NCBI GenBank assembly: GCA_900770295.1
Contig: CAAGJQ010000089.1
Location: 39,888 to 103,887 of the forward strand
DNA length: 64,000 nt
Direction of reading: 5' to 3'
Origin: an uncultured Oscillibacter sp.
GTDB taxonomy: Bacteria; Bacillota; Clostridia; Oscillospirales; Oscillospiraceae
The position numbers were made by a program, and so were the translations under genes. The notes under the pieces are model-generated. The model had not been told where the DNA came from. It ran no database searches and was given only the letters and a program-made list of their open reading frames with translations. This document shows positions 30,899-39,318 of the stretch, in pieces. Position 1 is the stretch's first letter, and every line of letters begins with the position of its first letter.

Positions 30899-31536
30899 GG
30901 GCGCTGTTTGATACTTACGGTGCCATGCTGGCAAAGGCCATCGTCATTCATACGGGGTATGTGCTGGTCTCCGTGGCCATCGGCTTTGTGCTGGGACTGG
31001 TGCTGGGCATCCTGCTGTCCCGGATTCCCAAGTGGTCGGGCGTCATCCTGCCCGTCGTCTCCGTGTTCCAGACCATCCCCGGCCTGGTGTTCATCGGCCT
31101 TCTGTTTTTGTGCCTGGGCATGGTCCCCGCCACGGTCATCATCGCCCTGGCCATCTACGCCATGTTTCCGGTGCTGAAAAACACATATACCGGTATTCTG
31201 GGCGTAGAGGACCAGTATGTGGAGGCCGCCAGGGGTTGCGGCATGTCTCCCTTCCAGACGCTCATGAAAGTAGAGCTGCCCCTGGCCATGCCCACCATCA
31301 TCGCGGGTCTCCGGATGGCGGCGGTGTATACCGTCTCCTGGGCGGTGCTGGCCGCCATGATCGGCCTGGGCGGTCTTGGCGACTTCGTGTACCAGGGCAC
31401 CTCCTCCAACAACAACACCCTGATCCTGCTGGGCGCCATCCCGGCGGCCATCCTGGCCATTGTCATCGGCGCCGTCATTGACCTGCTCCAAAAGAAGGTC
31501 ACGCCCCGCGGCCTGCGGAAGGAGGTGGGCAGATGA
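30895..31536 (+). CDS. Osmolyte ABC transporter permease (OpuCB-like)
   Basis: This 213-aa inner-membrane permease has about five or six TM helices. The coupling-loop EAA motif is EAARGCGMSPFQTLMKVELPLAMP, read here as EAARGCGMSP followed by VELPLA. VFQTIPGLVFIGLLF and AMIGLGGLGDFVYQG are typical of the OpuC/ProW family. The ATG overlaps the ATPase stop by ATGA; the ORF extension to 30880 is not needed. It pairs with the next permease to make the channel. Confidence 0.92.
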   Translation: MRALFDTYGAMLAKAIVIHTGYVLVSVAIGFVLGLVLGILLSRIPKWSGVILPVVSVFQTIPGLVFIGLLFLCLGMVPATVIIALAIYAMFPVLKNTYTGILGVEDQYVEAARGCGMSPFQTLMKVELPLAMPTIIAGLRMAAVYTVSWAVLAAMIGLGGLGDFVYQGTSSNNNTLILLGAIPAAILAIVIGAVIDLLQKKVTPRGLRKEVGR

Positions 31537-33053
31537 CCTGGTCCCTGATCTGTGAGCACCTGTTCATTGTGCTGGCCGCCAGCATCCTGTCCATCTGCAT
31601 CGGCCTGCCGCTGGGCATCCTGTCCTACGTCTATCCCAAGGCCCGGGCGGTCATCCTGCGGGTGGTGGACCTGCTGCAGACCATCCCCTCCCTGGCGCTG
31701 CTGGGCATCATCATGGTCTTTCTCGGCGCCGGCAAAATCACTGTTATCATCGGCATCACCCTGTACTCCCTCCTCCCCATCGTGCGGAACACCTGCCTGG
31801 GCCTCCAGGAGGTGGACCCCGGCGTCAAGGAGGCGGCCCGGGGCATGGGCATGAGCAAGCCCTACCGGGTGCTGATGGTGGAATTCCCCCTGGCCTTCCC
31901 CACGGTGTTCACCGGCATCCGCATTGCCGTGGTCAATGCCATCGGCACCGCCGTGTTCGCTGCCTTCGTGGGCGGCGGCGGTCTGGGCGGCATCATCAAC
32001 CGGGGCATCCGCATCCAGGATATGACGCTCATTCTCTCCGGCACCGGGGCGCTGATGGTCATTGCCATCCTTCTGGACCTGCTGATGGGCTGGTTTGAAA
32101 AGCAGATGCGCAAGTCCCGGGGCGGCTCCAGGACCATGTGGGTCCCCGTGGCGGCCATCCTGCTGGCCTTCGTCCTGCTGCTCCCCTATGGCATAGGCAA
32201 GGGCGGCGGTGAAAATGAGCTGATGCTCTACGACGGCGATTACTCCGAGACCCAGATCATGCACCACATGGTGAAAATGCTGGTGGAGGACAAGACGGAC
32301 CTGACCGTCACCATCCAGGACCAGATGTCCCAGGTGAACAACTTCAAGTCCCTCATCGGAGACAACCACACCTGCGATCTGATGATCTCCTATGACGGCA
32401 CTCTGCTGACAACGTTTTTGCAGTTGGACACCGCCGACGTGCCGGAGGGCACTTCGATCTACGACTACGCCAATCAGGTGGCGGGAGAGCGGCATGATAT
32501 CCGCCTGCTGGAAAAGCTGGGCTTTGACAACACCTACGCCATCGCGGTGACCCAGGAAGTAGCCGACCGGTACGGCCTGGAGACCATCAGCGATCTGGTC
32601 CCCGTGGCGGACCAGCTGGTGTTCGGCGCGGAACATGAGTTCTTCACCCAGGAGGGCAGCATGAAATTCGGCCCCTTCACCGCGTTCTACGGGCTGGATT
32701 TCAAGGACGTGGTCTCTGTGGACGTCAGTCTGAAATACGCCGCCGCGGAGAAAGGCAGCTTCGACGTCACCGAGGTCTACGCCACGGACGGATTGAACCG
32801 CAAGGCGGGCCTCAAGGTACTGGAGGACGGTCTGAGCTTCTTCCCCGACTACAACGGCGCGCTCCTGGTCCGGGAGGACACCTTTGAGCGGTTTGCCGAC
32901 ACGGCCCCCAATCTGGAGGAGGTCCTGAACCTTCTGGCGGGCCAGATCTCCAATGACGATATGGTGGAGATGACCTATCAGGTGGACGTTCTGGGCCGGA
33001 CCGTGGACGATGTGGCCCGGGAGTTCCTGGTGAGCCGGGGATTGCTGGCATAA
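31533..33053 (+). CDS. Permease fused to substrate-binding protein (OpuF/BilE-type)
   Basis: This 506-aa protein joins two transporter parts. Residues 1-205 are a second permease with EAARGMGMSKPYRVLMVEFP and VFAAFVGGGGLGGIINRG. After a further TM helix (about 207-226) comes an extracytoplasmic OpuAC-type binding domain. That domain starts ELMLYDGDYSETQIMHHMVK and includes LMISYDGTLLTTFLQ and SFFPDYNGALLVRED. Such fusions feed quaternary amines (betaine, choline, carnitine) straight to the pore. No separate binding protein is present in the operon, which agrees with the fusion. It overlaps the preceding permease by 4 bases. Confidence 0.9.
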   Translation: MTWSLICEHLFIVLAASILSICIGLPLGILSYVYPKARAVILRVVDLLQTIPSLALLGIIMVFLGAGKITVIIGITLYSLLPIVRNTCLGLQEVDPGVKEAARGMGMSKPYRVLMVEFPLAFPTVFTGIRIAVVNAIGTAVFAAFVGGGGLGGIINRGIRIQDMTLILSGTGALMVIAILLDLLMGWFEKQMRKSRGGSRTMWVPVAAILLAFVLLLPYGIGKGGGENELMLYDGDYSETQIMHHMVKMLVEDKTDLTVTIQDQMSQVNNFKSLIGDNHTCDLMISYDGTLLTTFLQLDTADVPEGTSIYDYANQVAGERHDIRLLEKLGFDNTYAIAVTQEVADRYGLETISDLVPVADQLVFGAEHEFFTQEGSMKFGPFTAFYGLDFKDVVSVDVSLKYAAAEKGSFDVTEVYATDGLNRKAGLKVLEDGLSFFPDYNGALLVREDTFERFADTAPNLEEVLNLLAGQISNDDMVEMTYQVDVLGRTVDDVAREFLVSRGLLA

Positions 33054-33116
33054 AAGATAAAAGTTTCGCCCGCCTCTCATGCCCCGAAGGGGTATTTCAA
33101 AGGCGGCATCCCGGGG

Positions 33117-33297
33117 CCCCGCCGGAACTCAGCAAAGCGGTTCCGGTGGGGTGAGGAAGAACACACGGAGCGATGCGGGGAATGGCCGACAGGCCGTTCC
33201 GAGCACAGCGGAGTCTGTTCTGACGAGGGGCAGAGCCCCTGCCGGGTCCGGGCGGAGCCCGAAAGGATTCCGGGGGAACCTTCCCCCGGAATTTTTT
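33117..33297 (+). other. Highly structured intergenic element ending in a terminator
   Basis: Within the 412-base gap 33054-33465 five hairpins follow each other: 33117-33151 (12 bp), 33179-33200 (9 bp), 33227-33239, 33249-33261 and a terminator stem 33267-33278/33281-33292 followed by six Ts. Loop motifs GGGGCAGAGCCCC and CGGGCGGAGCCCG resemble each other. The element follows the osmolyte operon and may be its 3' end, a dispersed repeat or a structured RNA. The remaining 33298-33465 holds no supported gene. Confidence 0.6.
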
Positions 33298-33465
33298 GTT
33301 CCTCGATGAAACCTGCCGCAGCTTTTATCGTCTATATAGGTATAGGAGGGGTGTCTCCATGAAGCGCGGAAGCACCGTCTTTGCCGGCGGACGGCGCGTC
33401 CTGCTCCCTCCCTCATCATCGCCGGAACCGGCCGGCAAAATCAATCATACAAAGGAGGCGAGACC

Positions 33466-34023
33466 TTGGAGGACAGTGACATCATCGACCTGTACTGGCG
33501 GCGGGACCAGCGGGCCATCGACGAGACGGCGGACAAATACGGTGATTTTCTGTGGGGCATCTCCTGGAACATCCTCCGCAGCCACGGCGACGCGGAGGAG
33601 TGCGTCAACGACACCTATCTGAAAACCTGGAACGCCATTCCCCCCGCCAAGCCCGCGCTGTTCCGCCCATGGCTGGGCCGCATTATCCGGAACCTCTCCC
33701 TGGACCGCTGGAAAAAATCCCACACCCAAAAACGGGGTGACGGCATTGAGGTCCTGCTGGGCGAGCTGGACGACTGCGTCCCCGCTCCCCACAGTACGGA
33801 AAAAGTGCTGGAGGACCAGGAGATCGCGGCTCTCATCAGTACATTCCTGCGAAATCTGCCGTCAGAGAGCCGCCGCCTGTTCCTGCGGCGGTACTGGTAC
33901 GGCGAGGCCGTGGCGGATATCGCCAAGGACTGGAATTGCACCGAAGGCAAGGTCAAGTCCTCCCTGTTCCGCACCCGGAAAGCCCTGCGGGCATACTTGA
34001 AGAAGGAGGGTGTCATGCTATGA
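33466..34023 (+). CDS. ECF-type RNA polymerase sigma factor
   Basis: This 185-aa sigma factor has region 2 (DIIDLYWRRDQRAIDETADK ... GDAEECVNDTYLKTWNAIPP) and region 4 (LPSESRRLFLRRYWYGEAVA ... EGKVKSSLFRTRKALRAYL). The start is TTG: AAAGGAGG lies 7 bases upstream and no ATG or GTG fits. Its stop overlaps the next gene, a membrane protein with a short cytoplasmic N terminus, by ATGA. The pair is therefore read as sigma/anti-sigma. The regulon is unknown. Confidence 0.9.
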   Translation: MEDSDIIDLYWRRDQRAIDETADKYGDFLWGISWNILRSHGDAEECVNDTYLKTWNAIPPAKPALFRPWLGRIIRNLSLDRWKKSHTQKRGDGIEVLLGELDDCVPAPHSTEKVLEDQEIAALISTFLRNLPSESRRLFLRRYWYGEAVADIAKDWNCTEGKVKSSLFRTRKALRAYLKKEGVML

Positions 34024-35609
34024 AGGGAGAGCGGCTGTTCCGCATTTTGGGTCTGATCGACGCAGACCTCATTGAGGAGGCGGGGACCGCCTCCTCCCCC
34101 GCCGCTGTCCAGCGGCGGCACACCGTCCGGCGCCGCTGGCTGGCCGCCGCCGCGTGCGTGGCCCTGGCCGTGACCCTGACCTGGTCCACGGGCCTCTTTT
34201 CCCGGCTGGGCGCCTCCATGACCAGTGGAAGCACGGCGGAGAGCGGCGGCAGCGGCATCGCCCATGACAATGAGCCGCTCCATGTGGACGGCACCGCCTT
34301 CATGTCCTACGCCGGGCCGGTGTTTCCCCTGACGCTGGCGGAGAAAACGGAAGGTCTGACGGCGGAGCGGCATACCACCTGGGATTTCACCGCCGGGACC
34401 TATGCAGACGGCTCCTCCCGCCAATGGGGCGCCGCGGTGACAGATTCCTATGTGCTGGTCAACCACACCACGGGAGAGATCACCGCCGTGGCCTACTATC
34501 CCTTCGCCGGGTCCTTCACGGAGCTGGCATCGCAGCGCCCCGCTGTGACGGTAGACGGTGAGGAGACGGAAGCCGCTCTGTACGCTGGGTCCTATGCCGG
34601 CGGATTCCGGAACGCCGGGGTGGACGATGGCTCCACCTGGAACCTGGAGTATCCGGACAGCTGGACGGACTACAAGGCCCTGTTGGAGAACGGCGGATAT
34701 CTGGAATCCGCGCTGGGAGACGCCCCGGTGCTGGATATCCCGGTGACGGTGTACGAGTTCACGGACTTTGAGGCGCCTCACGAGGAATACGACGCCGCCA
34801 CCCAGGCCATCGAATTCACCATCGACCCGGAGGAGACCAACATCCTCACCTATGGCTTCAACGGCGCCAGCTGGGATGAAACCACCGGCTGGCGGCAATA
34901 CAGCTATTTCGTGCCCAACGGCCAGCGGCGGGACACGGTCCCCAAGCTGCTGGTGGTTCTGGGAGAGGACATCGGGGACTACACCCTCCAGGGCTACGAG
35001 GACGGCGGCTGTGACCGGGGTGAGGAGCTGGAGGGCGTCAGCTGCACCGTCACCCGGCGGGAGACCACACTGGACGAGGTGCTGGACGAACTGTGTCAGA
35101 ACTATCTGGAGACCTATGCGGACTGGCAGTACGGCATGACCGGCAGCGAAGCAGCGGCGGTGCCCTACGCCCTGTTCCGACGGGCCGTCAATGAACTGCT
35201 GACCCAGTACGGCCCCCTGGCTGGAGACGGCACCACAGACCGCTACGCCGACGGGCGGCTGGACAGCATCATCAGCGAGGCCATGAGCCAGCGGCGGGTG
35301 CTGTACCTGGCGGTGCCGGTAACGGTCCCGGCCGGCGGTGAAATCAGCATCACCTTTGCACTGTGGAAGGAGCCCAGCTTCGACTACGGCTGTTCCGGGT
35401 CCCAGAATGTAGGCCTCCAGGGCTACGACTTCGTGACCCGGTTGGGTTCCACACTGGATTTCACCTCCCAGACCGCGGCTCTTGCAAATACGGACAACAT
35501 CGAGATCGCCGGCCAGAATTTCGGCTTTGACCCGGAAAACGGCGTCACTGTGGTAACGCTGGACCCGGCGCAGGAACACTATTATCTGGAAATCAGGCCC
35601 AAGACGTGA
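34020..35609 (+). CDS. Single-pass membrane protein, candidate anti-sigma partner
   Basis: This 529-aa protein has a ~40-residue cytoplasmic start (MKGERLFRILGLIDADLIEE), an Arg-rich stretch, one TM helix at about 44-63 and a large extracytoplasmic domain of about 460 residues. The short N terminus looks like those of DUF-type anti-sigma factors encoded behind ECF genes in Clostridia. The outer domain is rich in acidic and aromatic residues and was not recognised. The ATGA overlap with the sigma gene argues for a functional pair. It could sense an envelope signal. Confidence 0.7.
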   Translation: MKGERLFRILGLIDADLIEEAGTASSPAAVQRRHTVRRRWLAAAACVALAVTLTWSTGLFSRLGASMTSGSTAESGGSGIAHDNEPLHVDGTAFMSYAGPVFPLTLAEKTEGLTAERHTTWDFTAGTYADGSSRQWGAAVTDSYVLVNHTTGEITAVAYYPFAGSFTELASQRPAVTVDGEETEAALYAGSYAGGFRNAGVDDGSTWNLEYPDSWTDYKALLENGGYLESALGDAPVLDIPVTVYEFTDFEAPHEEYDAATQAIEFTIDPEETNILTYGFNGASWDETTGWRQYSYFVPNGQRRDTVPKLLVVLGEDIGDYTLQGYEDGGCDRGEELEGVSCTVTRRETTLDEVLDELCQNYLETYADWQYGMTGSEAAAVPYALFRRAVNELLTQYGPLAGDGTTDRYADGRLDSIISEAMSQRRVLYLAVPVTVPAGGEISITFALWKEPSFDYGCSGSQNVGLQGYDFVTRLGSTLDFTSQTAALANTDNIEIAGQNFGFDPENGVTVVTLDPAQEHYYLEIRPKT

Positions 35610-35610
35610 G

Positions 35611-35639
35611 AAAAGCGGGACTCAATGTCCCGCTTTTTT
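35611..35639 (+). terminator. Terminator of the sigma/anti-sigma operon
   Basis: An 11-bp stem (35611-35621 with 35627-35637) followed by Ts, directly after the stop at 35609 and overlapping the end of the convergent PAP2 gene. Confidence 0.8.
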
Positions 35640-36158
35640 CTCTGCAATCATCCGCCCGGCTTTTTCCACGATCTTGGCCCCCGCCCAGCCCACGGCGGCT
35701 CCCAGCAGAGCGCCACCCAGCACATCACTGGGCCAGTGGACATAGAGATACAGCCGGGAAAAGGCGATCACAAGCGCCACAGCCAGCGCCGGCTTCCACA
35801 GGGGACTTCCGGCGGTCTTTAGTGCGAACACCGCCGCGAAGGAGGCGGCCGTATGGCCCGAGGGAAACGAGGCGTCCAGCGGTGGTGTGACCAGCAGTTC
35901 CACCGCCGTGTTCACGGCAAAGGGCCGGACGCGCCCCACCAGCGGCTTGAGCAGCAGGTTGCAGCTGACAAGGTCCAGGATCAGCCCGCAGGCCACAGCA
36001 AGGCCGTACCGCCTCTGCCGCCGGATCAACAGCAGGACCGCCGCCAGCGCGATCCAGATCTCGCCGTGGTTGCAGGTCCAGCTGACAGCCGGCAGCACAG
36101 CGTCCAGAAATCCGCAGCGCAGATGCGCCTGTATCCAGTCCAGAATCGCAAGTTCCAT
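35622..36158 (-). CDS. PAP2-family membrane phosphatase
   Basis: This 178-aa membrane enzyme has the three phosphatase motifs of the PAP2 superfamily: KPLVGRVRP, PSGHT and SRLYLYVHWPSDVLGG, with about five TM helices around them. It probably dephosphorylates a lipid phosphate such as undecaprenyl pyrophosphate or phosphatidate on the outer side of the membrane. GGGGG lies 11 bases before the ATG at 36158, which fits better than the upstream frame to 36323. It stands alone, divergent from the lysine-riboswitch transporter. Confidence 0.87.
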   Translation of the reverse strand: MELAILDWIQAHLRCGFLDAVLPAVSWTCNHGEIWIALAAVLLLIRRQRRYGLAVACGLILDLVSCNLLLKPLVGRVRPFAVNTAVELLVTPPLDASFPSGHTAASFAAVFALKTAGSPLWKPALAVALVIAFSRLYLYVHWPSDVLGGALLGAAVGWAGAKIVEKAGRMIAEKKAGH

Positions 36159-36286
36159 CGTACAGATATCCCCCTTTCCGGAGATCAGAGTGAATAATAT
36201 GACAACTATATCACAGGCATTCCCGCTTTTAAATGTTTTTTCTTCGACAGGTTGTACAAATTTTCCAAAAAGTGCAGGAAATCCTG

Positions 36287-36315
36287 TTGACAGCACCTGC
36301 ATACAGTGATAGGAT
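36287..36315 (+). promoter_or_regulatory. Promoter of the lysine-riboswitch operon
   Basis: TTGACA (36287-36292), 17 bases, TAGGAT (36310-36315), about 22 bases before the aptamer. The preceding 36159-36286 shows no gene. Confidence 0.7.
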
Positions 36316-36330
36316 ACCTTCAAAATTGAA

Positions 36331-36573
36331 TCGCTCAGATAGAGGCGCGATTTTCATCAGTACCGTTCCGGCAAGGGCAGGCAGCCGCCGGGCAGGAAAG
36401 GGGACATCGCCGAAGCCGCGGAAAGCTGCCTGGCTTTTCGCCGCTGGGCCGCCAGAGAACATCTGCCGGACTGTCACAATACCTTTGTGAAGCGCTATCA
36501 ATGGCTGTCGGACCGTCTCTTCAGACGCTCTTCCGGATTTCCATGGACCGCTTGACAAAGCGGTCCAATTTTT
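36331..36573 (+). promoter_or_regulatory. Lysine riboswitch (L box) with terminator
   Basis: The aptamer spans 36338-36499, closed by GATAG/CTATC. Conserved L-box strings are present in order: AGAGGCGCGA, CATCAGTA, GAAAGGGGACATCGCCGAAG, GGGCCGCCAG, GGACTGTCACAA and GCGCTATC. The expression platform is a terminator hairpin (36544-36553 with 36558-36567) followed by TTTTT. Lysine binding should favour termination, switching off the amino-acid transporter when lysine is plentiful. Confidence 0.92.
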
Positions 36574-36630
36574 GTCCCCCGATGTGGAATCGGAAGCATC
36601 GGAACACTATTTTTGGAAAGGTCGATCACA

Positions 36631-37551
36631 ATGAAGAAGTTTCTGTCCCTGCTGATGGCTCTCGCCATGACGCTGTCCCTGGCCGCCTGCGGCGGCTCCA
36701 AGGAGGAAGCTCCCGCCGAAACCACTGAGACCCCCGCTGAAACCGAGGCGCCCGCCGAGACCAGCTCCGTTCCCTCCGGCGTGGAGGACGGTGTCCTGAC
36801 CATCGCCATGGAGTGCGCCTACGCCCCCTACAACTGGACCCAGAGCGACGACTCCAACGGCGCCGTGCCCATCTCCAACGTCCCCGGCTCCTATGCCAAC
36901 GGCTATGACGTCATGATCGCAAAGCAGATTTGCGAGGCCAACGGCTGGGAGCTGGAAGTCATCCAGTCCGACTGGGACTCCCTGGTCCCCGGCGTCCAGA
37001 CCGGCACCTTTGACGCCGTCATCGCCGGTCAGTCCATGACCGCCGAGCGCTCCGAGCAGGTGGATTTCGCCGGCCCCTACTTCTACGCCACCATCGTCTG
37101 CGTCACCAAGGCCGACAGCGAGTTCGCCAATGCCACCTCCATCGCCGACCTGGCCGGCGGCACCTGCACCGCGCAGATCGCCACCATCTGGTACGACCAG
37201 TGCCTGCCCCAGATCGAGGGCGCCCAGATCCAGACCGCCTCTGAGACCGCTCCCGCCATGCTGATGGCTCTGGAGACCGACACCGTGGACTTCATCTGCA
37301 CCGATATGCCCACCGCCCAGGGCGCCGTGGCCGCCTATCCCGACATGAAGATCCTGGACTTCTCCGGCACCGACGGCGACTTCCAGTTCTCCGATGAGGT
37401 CCGCGCTGAAAACGTCAACATCGGTGTCTCCCTGATGAAGGGCAACACCGTGCTGAAGGAAGCCATCGACAGCGTTCTGTCCACCATGACTGTGGATGAC
37501 TTCAACTCCCTGATGGAGGAGGCCATCTCCATCCAGCCCCTGAGCGAGTAA
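36631..37551 (+). CDS. Amino-acid ABC transporter substrate-binding lipoprotein (lysine)
   Basis: This 306-aa secreted lipoprotein has a type II signal peptide ending LAACGG, then a Thr/Glu/Pro linker (TTETPAETEAPAETSS). The rest is a family 3 solute-binding domain (GVLTIAMECAYAPYNWT-like start, YDVMIAKQICEANGWELEV, AGQSMTAERSEQVDFAGPYF). It captures a polar amino acid outside the cell. The lysine riboswitch in its leader makes lysine the probable ligand. The ATG follows GGAAAGG. A hairpin separates it from the permease gene, a usual device for making more binding protein than membrane subunits. Confidence 0.92.
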   Translation: MKKFLSLLMALAMTLSLAACGGSKEEAPAETTETPAETEAPAETSSVPSGVEDGVLTIAMECAYAPYNWTQSDDSNGAVPISNVPGSYANGYDVMIAKQICEANGWELEVIQSDWDSLVPGVQTGTFDAVIAGQSMTAERSEQVDFAGPYFYATIVCVTKADSEFANATSIADLAGGTCTAQIATIWYDQCLPQIEGAQIQTASETAPAMLMALETDTVDFICTDMPTAQGAVAAYPDMKILDFSGTDGDFQFSDEVRAENVNIGVSLMKGNTVLKEAIDSVLSTMTVDDFNSLMEEAISIQPLSE

Positions 37552-37577
37552 TCCTGACCCCCGCATGATTTTACCCC

Positions 37578-37606
37578 AAGGCGAGAGGACTCTGTCCTCT
37601 CGCCTT
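37578..37606 (+). terminator. Intercistronic hairpin between binding protein and permease
   Basis: A perfect 13-bp stem (37578-37590 with 37594-37606), loop TCT, without a clean T-run. It probably acts as a leaky terminator or 3' end stabiliser. Confidence 0.55.
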
Positions 37607-37655
37607 ACCCCCTCTTTTACACGTTTACGATTCCATACAGAAGGGAGTCCTCTCC

Positions 37656-38537
37656 ATGGATAAATTCGTCCAGCTGGCGGCCGACATCGGCAAGCTGTGG
37701 GGCAAATACGGCGCCTCCTACGTCACCGGCATGCGGAACACCCTGGTCCTGGCGCTGGTGGCCACCGTCATCGGCTGCCTGATCGGTTTCGTCTGCGGTG
37801 TTCTGAACACCATTCCCTGCGCCAAGAACGATCCCCCTGTCAAGCGCTTCTTCCTGGGGCTGATCCGCGTCATCGTCCGGATCTATGTGGAGGTGTTCCG
37901 CGGTACTCCCATGGTGCTGCAGGCGGTGTTCGTGTACTACGGCCTTCCCTATTTCACGGACAACGCCGTGAAGTTCACCAACATCTGGGCCGCCGCCATC
38001 CTGGTGGTCTCCATCAACACCGGCGCCTACATGGCGGAGTCCGTTCGGGGCGGCATCATCTCCATCGACCCCGGCCAGACCGAGGGCGCCAAGGCCATCG
38101 GCATGACCCACGTCCAGACCATGACCAGCGTCATCCTGCCCCAGGCCCTGCGGAATATCATGCCCCAGATCGGCAACAACTTCATCATCAACGTGAAGGA
38201 CACCTCCGTCATGTTCATTATCGGTTTCCCTGATTTCTTCTCCGCTCACCGGGCCGCCGTGGGCGCCAGCTATCTCTATTTCCCCTCCGCCACCGTGGAG
38301 ATGGTGGGCTATCTGACCATGACTCTGATTGCCTCCTTCCTGTTGCGCTGGGTAGAAAAGAAGCTGGACGGCGACAGCAGCTATGAACTGGTCCAGGAGG
38401 ATCAGCTGACCATGACAGCCGGCACCTACAACCATCCCGGCAAGGGCAGTCCCTTCGATGAGCAGAGCAAGGAATACCGGGATAACCTGAAGGAATCCAT
38501 GAAGAACCGGAACTTCAGTGCGAGAGGAGATCGTTGA
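37656..38537 (+). CDS. Amino-acid ABC transporter permease
   Basis: This 293-aa permease of the HisMQ type has TM helices and the motif [11 protein letters not shown]. The coupling loop is [20 protein letters not shown] and the domain continues [16 protein letters not shown] ~50-residue charged tail after the last TM (about 240-293) is longer than usual. It forms the channel of the lysine-regulated importer together with the ATPase gene that follows after one base. GGGAG lies 8 bases from the ATG. Confidence 0.92.
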   Translation: MDKFVQLAADIGKLWGKYGASYVTGMRNTLVLALVATVIGCLIGFVCGVLNTIPCAKNDPPVKRFFLGLIRVIVRIYVEVFRGTPMVLQAVFVYYGLPYFTDNAVKFTNIWAAAILVVSINTGAYMAESVRGGIISIDPGQTEGAKAIGMTHVQTMTSVILPQALRNIMPQIGNNFIINVKDTSVMFIIGFPDFFSAHRAAVGASYLYFPSATVEMVGYLTMTLIASFLLRWVEKKLDGDSSYELVQEDQLTMTAGTYNHPGKGSPFDEQSKEYRDNLKESMKNRNFSARGDR

Positions 38538-38538
38538 C

Positions 38539-39279
38539 ATGGGCGAAATGATTTTACAGATCAACCATCTGTCCAAGTCCTTCGGCAGTCACGAGGTCCT
38601 GCGGGACATCGACTTCACCGTGGAAAAGGGCGATGTGACCTCCATTATCGGCGCCTCCGGCTCCGGCAAGTCCACCCTGCTGCGGTGCGTCAACCTGCTG
38701 GAGACCCCCACCAGCGGTGAGATCCTCTACCACGGCAAAAACGTGGCGGGCCGGGGCGCCAATGCCGCCGCCTACCGCTCTCATGTGGGCATGGTGTTCC
38801 AGTCCTTCAATCTGTTCAACAATATGACGGTGCTGGAAAACTGCATGGTGGGCCAGATCAAGGTGTTGAAAAAAAATAAGGAAGAGGCCCGCGCCCAGGC
38901 GATGAACTATCTGGAAAAGGTGGGAATGGCCCCCTACATCAACGCCAAGCCCCGGCAGATCTCCGGTGGCCAGAAGCAGCGGGTGGCCATCGCCCGGGCT
39001 CTGGCTATGGGGCCGGAGGTTCTTCTGTTTGACGAGCCAACCTCCGCCCTGGACCCCGAGATGGTGGGCGAGGTGCTGAACGTCATGCGGGGCCTTGCCC
39101 GGGAGGGCATGACCATGCTGGTGGTCACCCACGAGATGGCGTTTGCCCGGGACGTCAGCAGCCAGGTGGTCTACATGAACCAGGGCGTCATCTGCGAAGC
39201 CGGTTCCCCCGCCGAGGTGTTCGGCAATCCCCAGAAGCAGGAGACAAAGGACTTCCTGGCCCGGTTCCGCAACAACTGA
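38539..39279 (+). CDS. Amino-acid ABC transporter ATPase
   Basis: This 246-aa ATPase of the GlnQ/HisP group has Walker [10 protein letters not shown], the Q-loop [13 protein letters not shown], the signature [15 protein letters not shown] and Walker [14 protein letters not shown] with the switch HEMAFARDV. It powers the riboswitch-controlled transporter. Start MGEMILQ is preferred, with GAGAGGAGA upstream. The operon ends with a strong terminator. Confidence 0.95.
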   Translation: MGEMILQINHLSKSFGSHEVLRDIDFTVEKGDVTSIIGASGSGKSTLLRCVNLLETPTSGEILYHGKNVAGRGANAAAYRSHVGMVFQSFNLFNNMTVLENCMVGQIKVLKKNKEEARAQAMNYLEKVGMAPYINAKPRQISGGQKQRVAIARALAMGPEVLLFDEPTSALDPEMVGEVLNVMRGLAREGMTMLVVTHEMAFARDVSSQVVYMNQGVICEAGSPAEVFGNPQKQETKDFLARFRNN

Positions 39280-39282
39280 TAC

Positions 39283-39318
39283 AACGGTCCCGCATCCTGT
39301 GGATGCGGGACCGTTTTT
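39283..39318 (+). terminator. Terminator of the amino-acid transporter operon
   Basis: A perfect 15-bp stem (39283-39297 with 39301-39315), loop TGT, then TTT; it overlaps the end of the convergent DUF6179 gene. Confidence 0.85.

Noticed and set aside
33359..33622. Small plus-strand frame with AGGAGGGG 7 bases before its ATG
   Set aside because: The frame runs out of phase into the sigma factor and shows no recognisable protein; kept as a possible leader peptide only.
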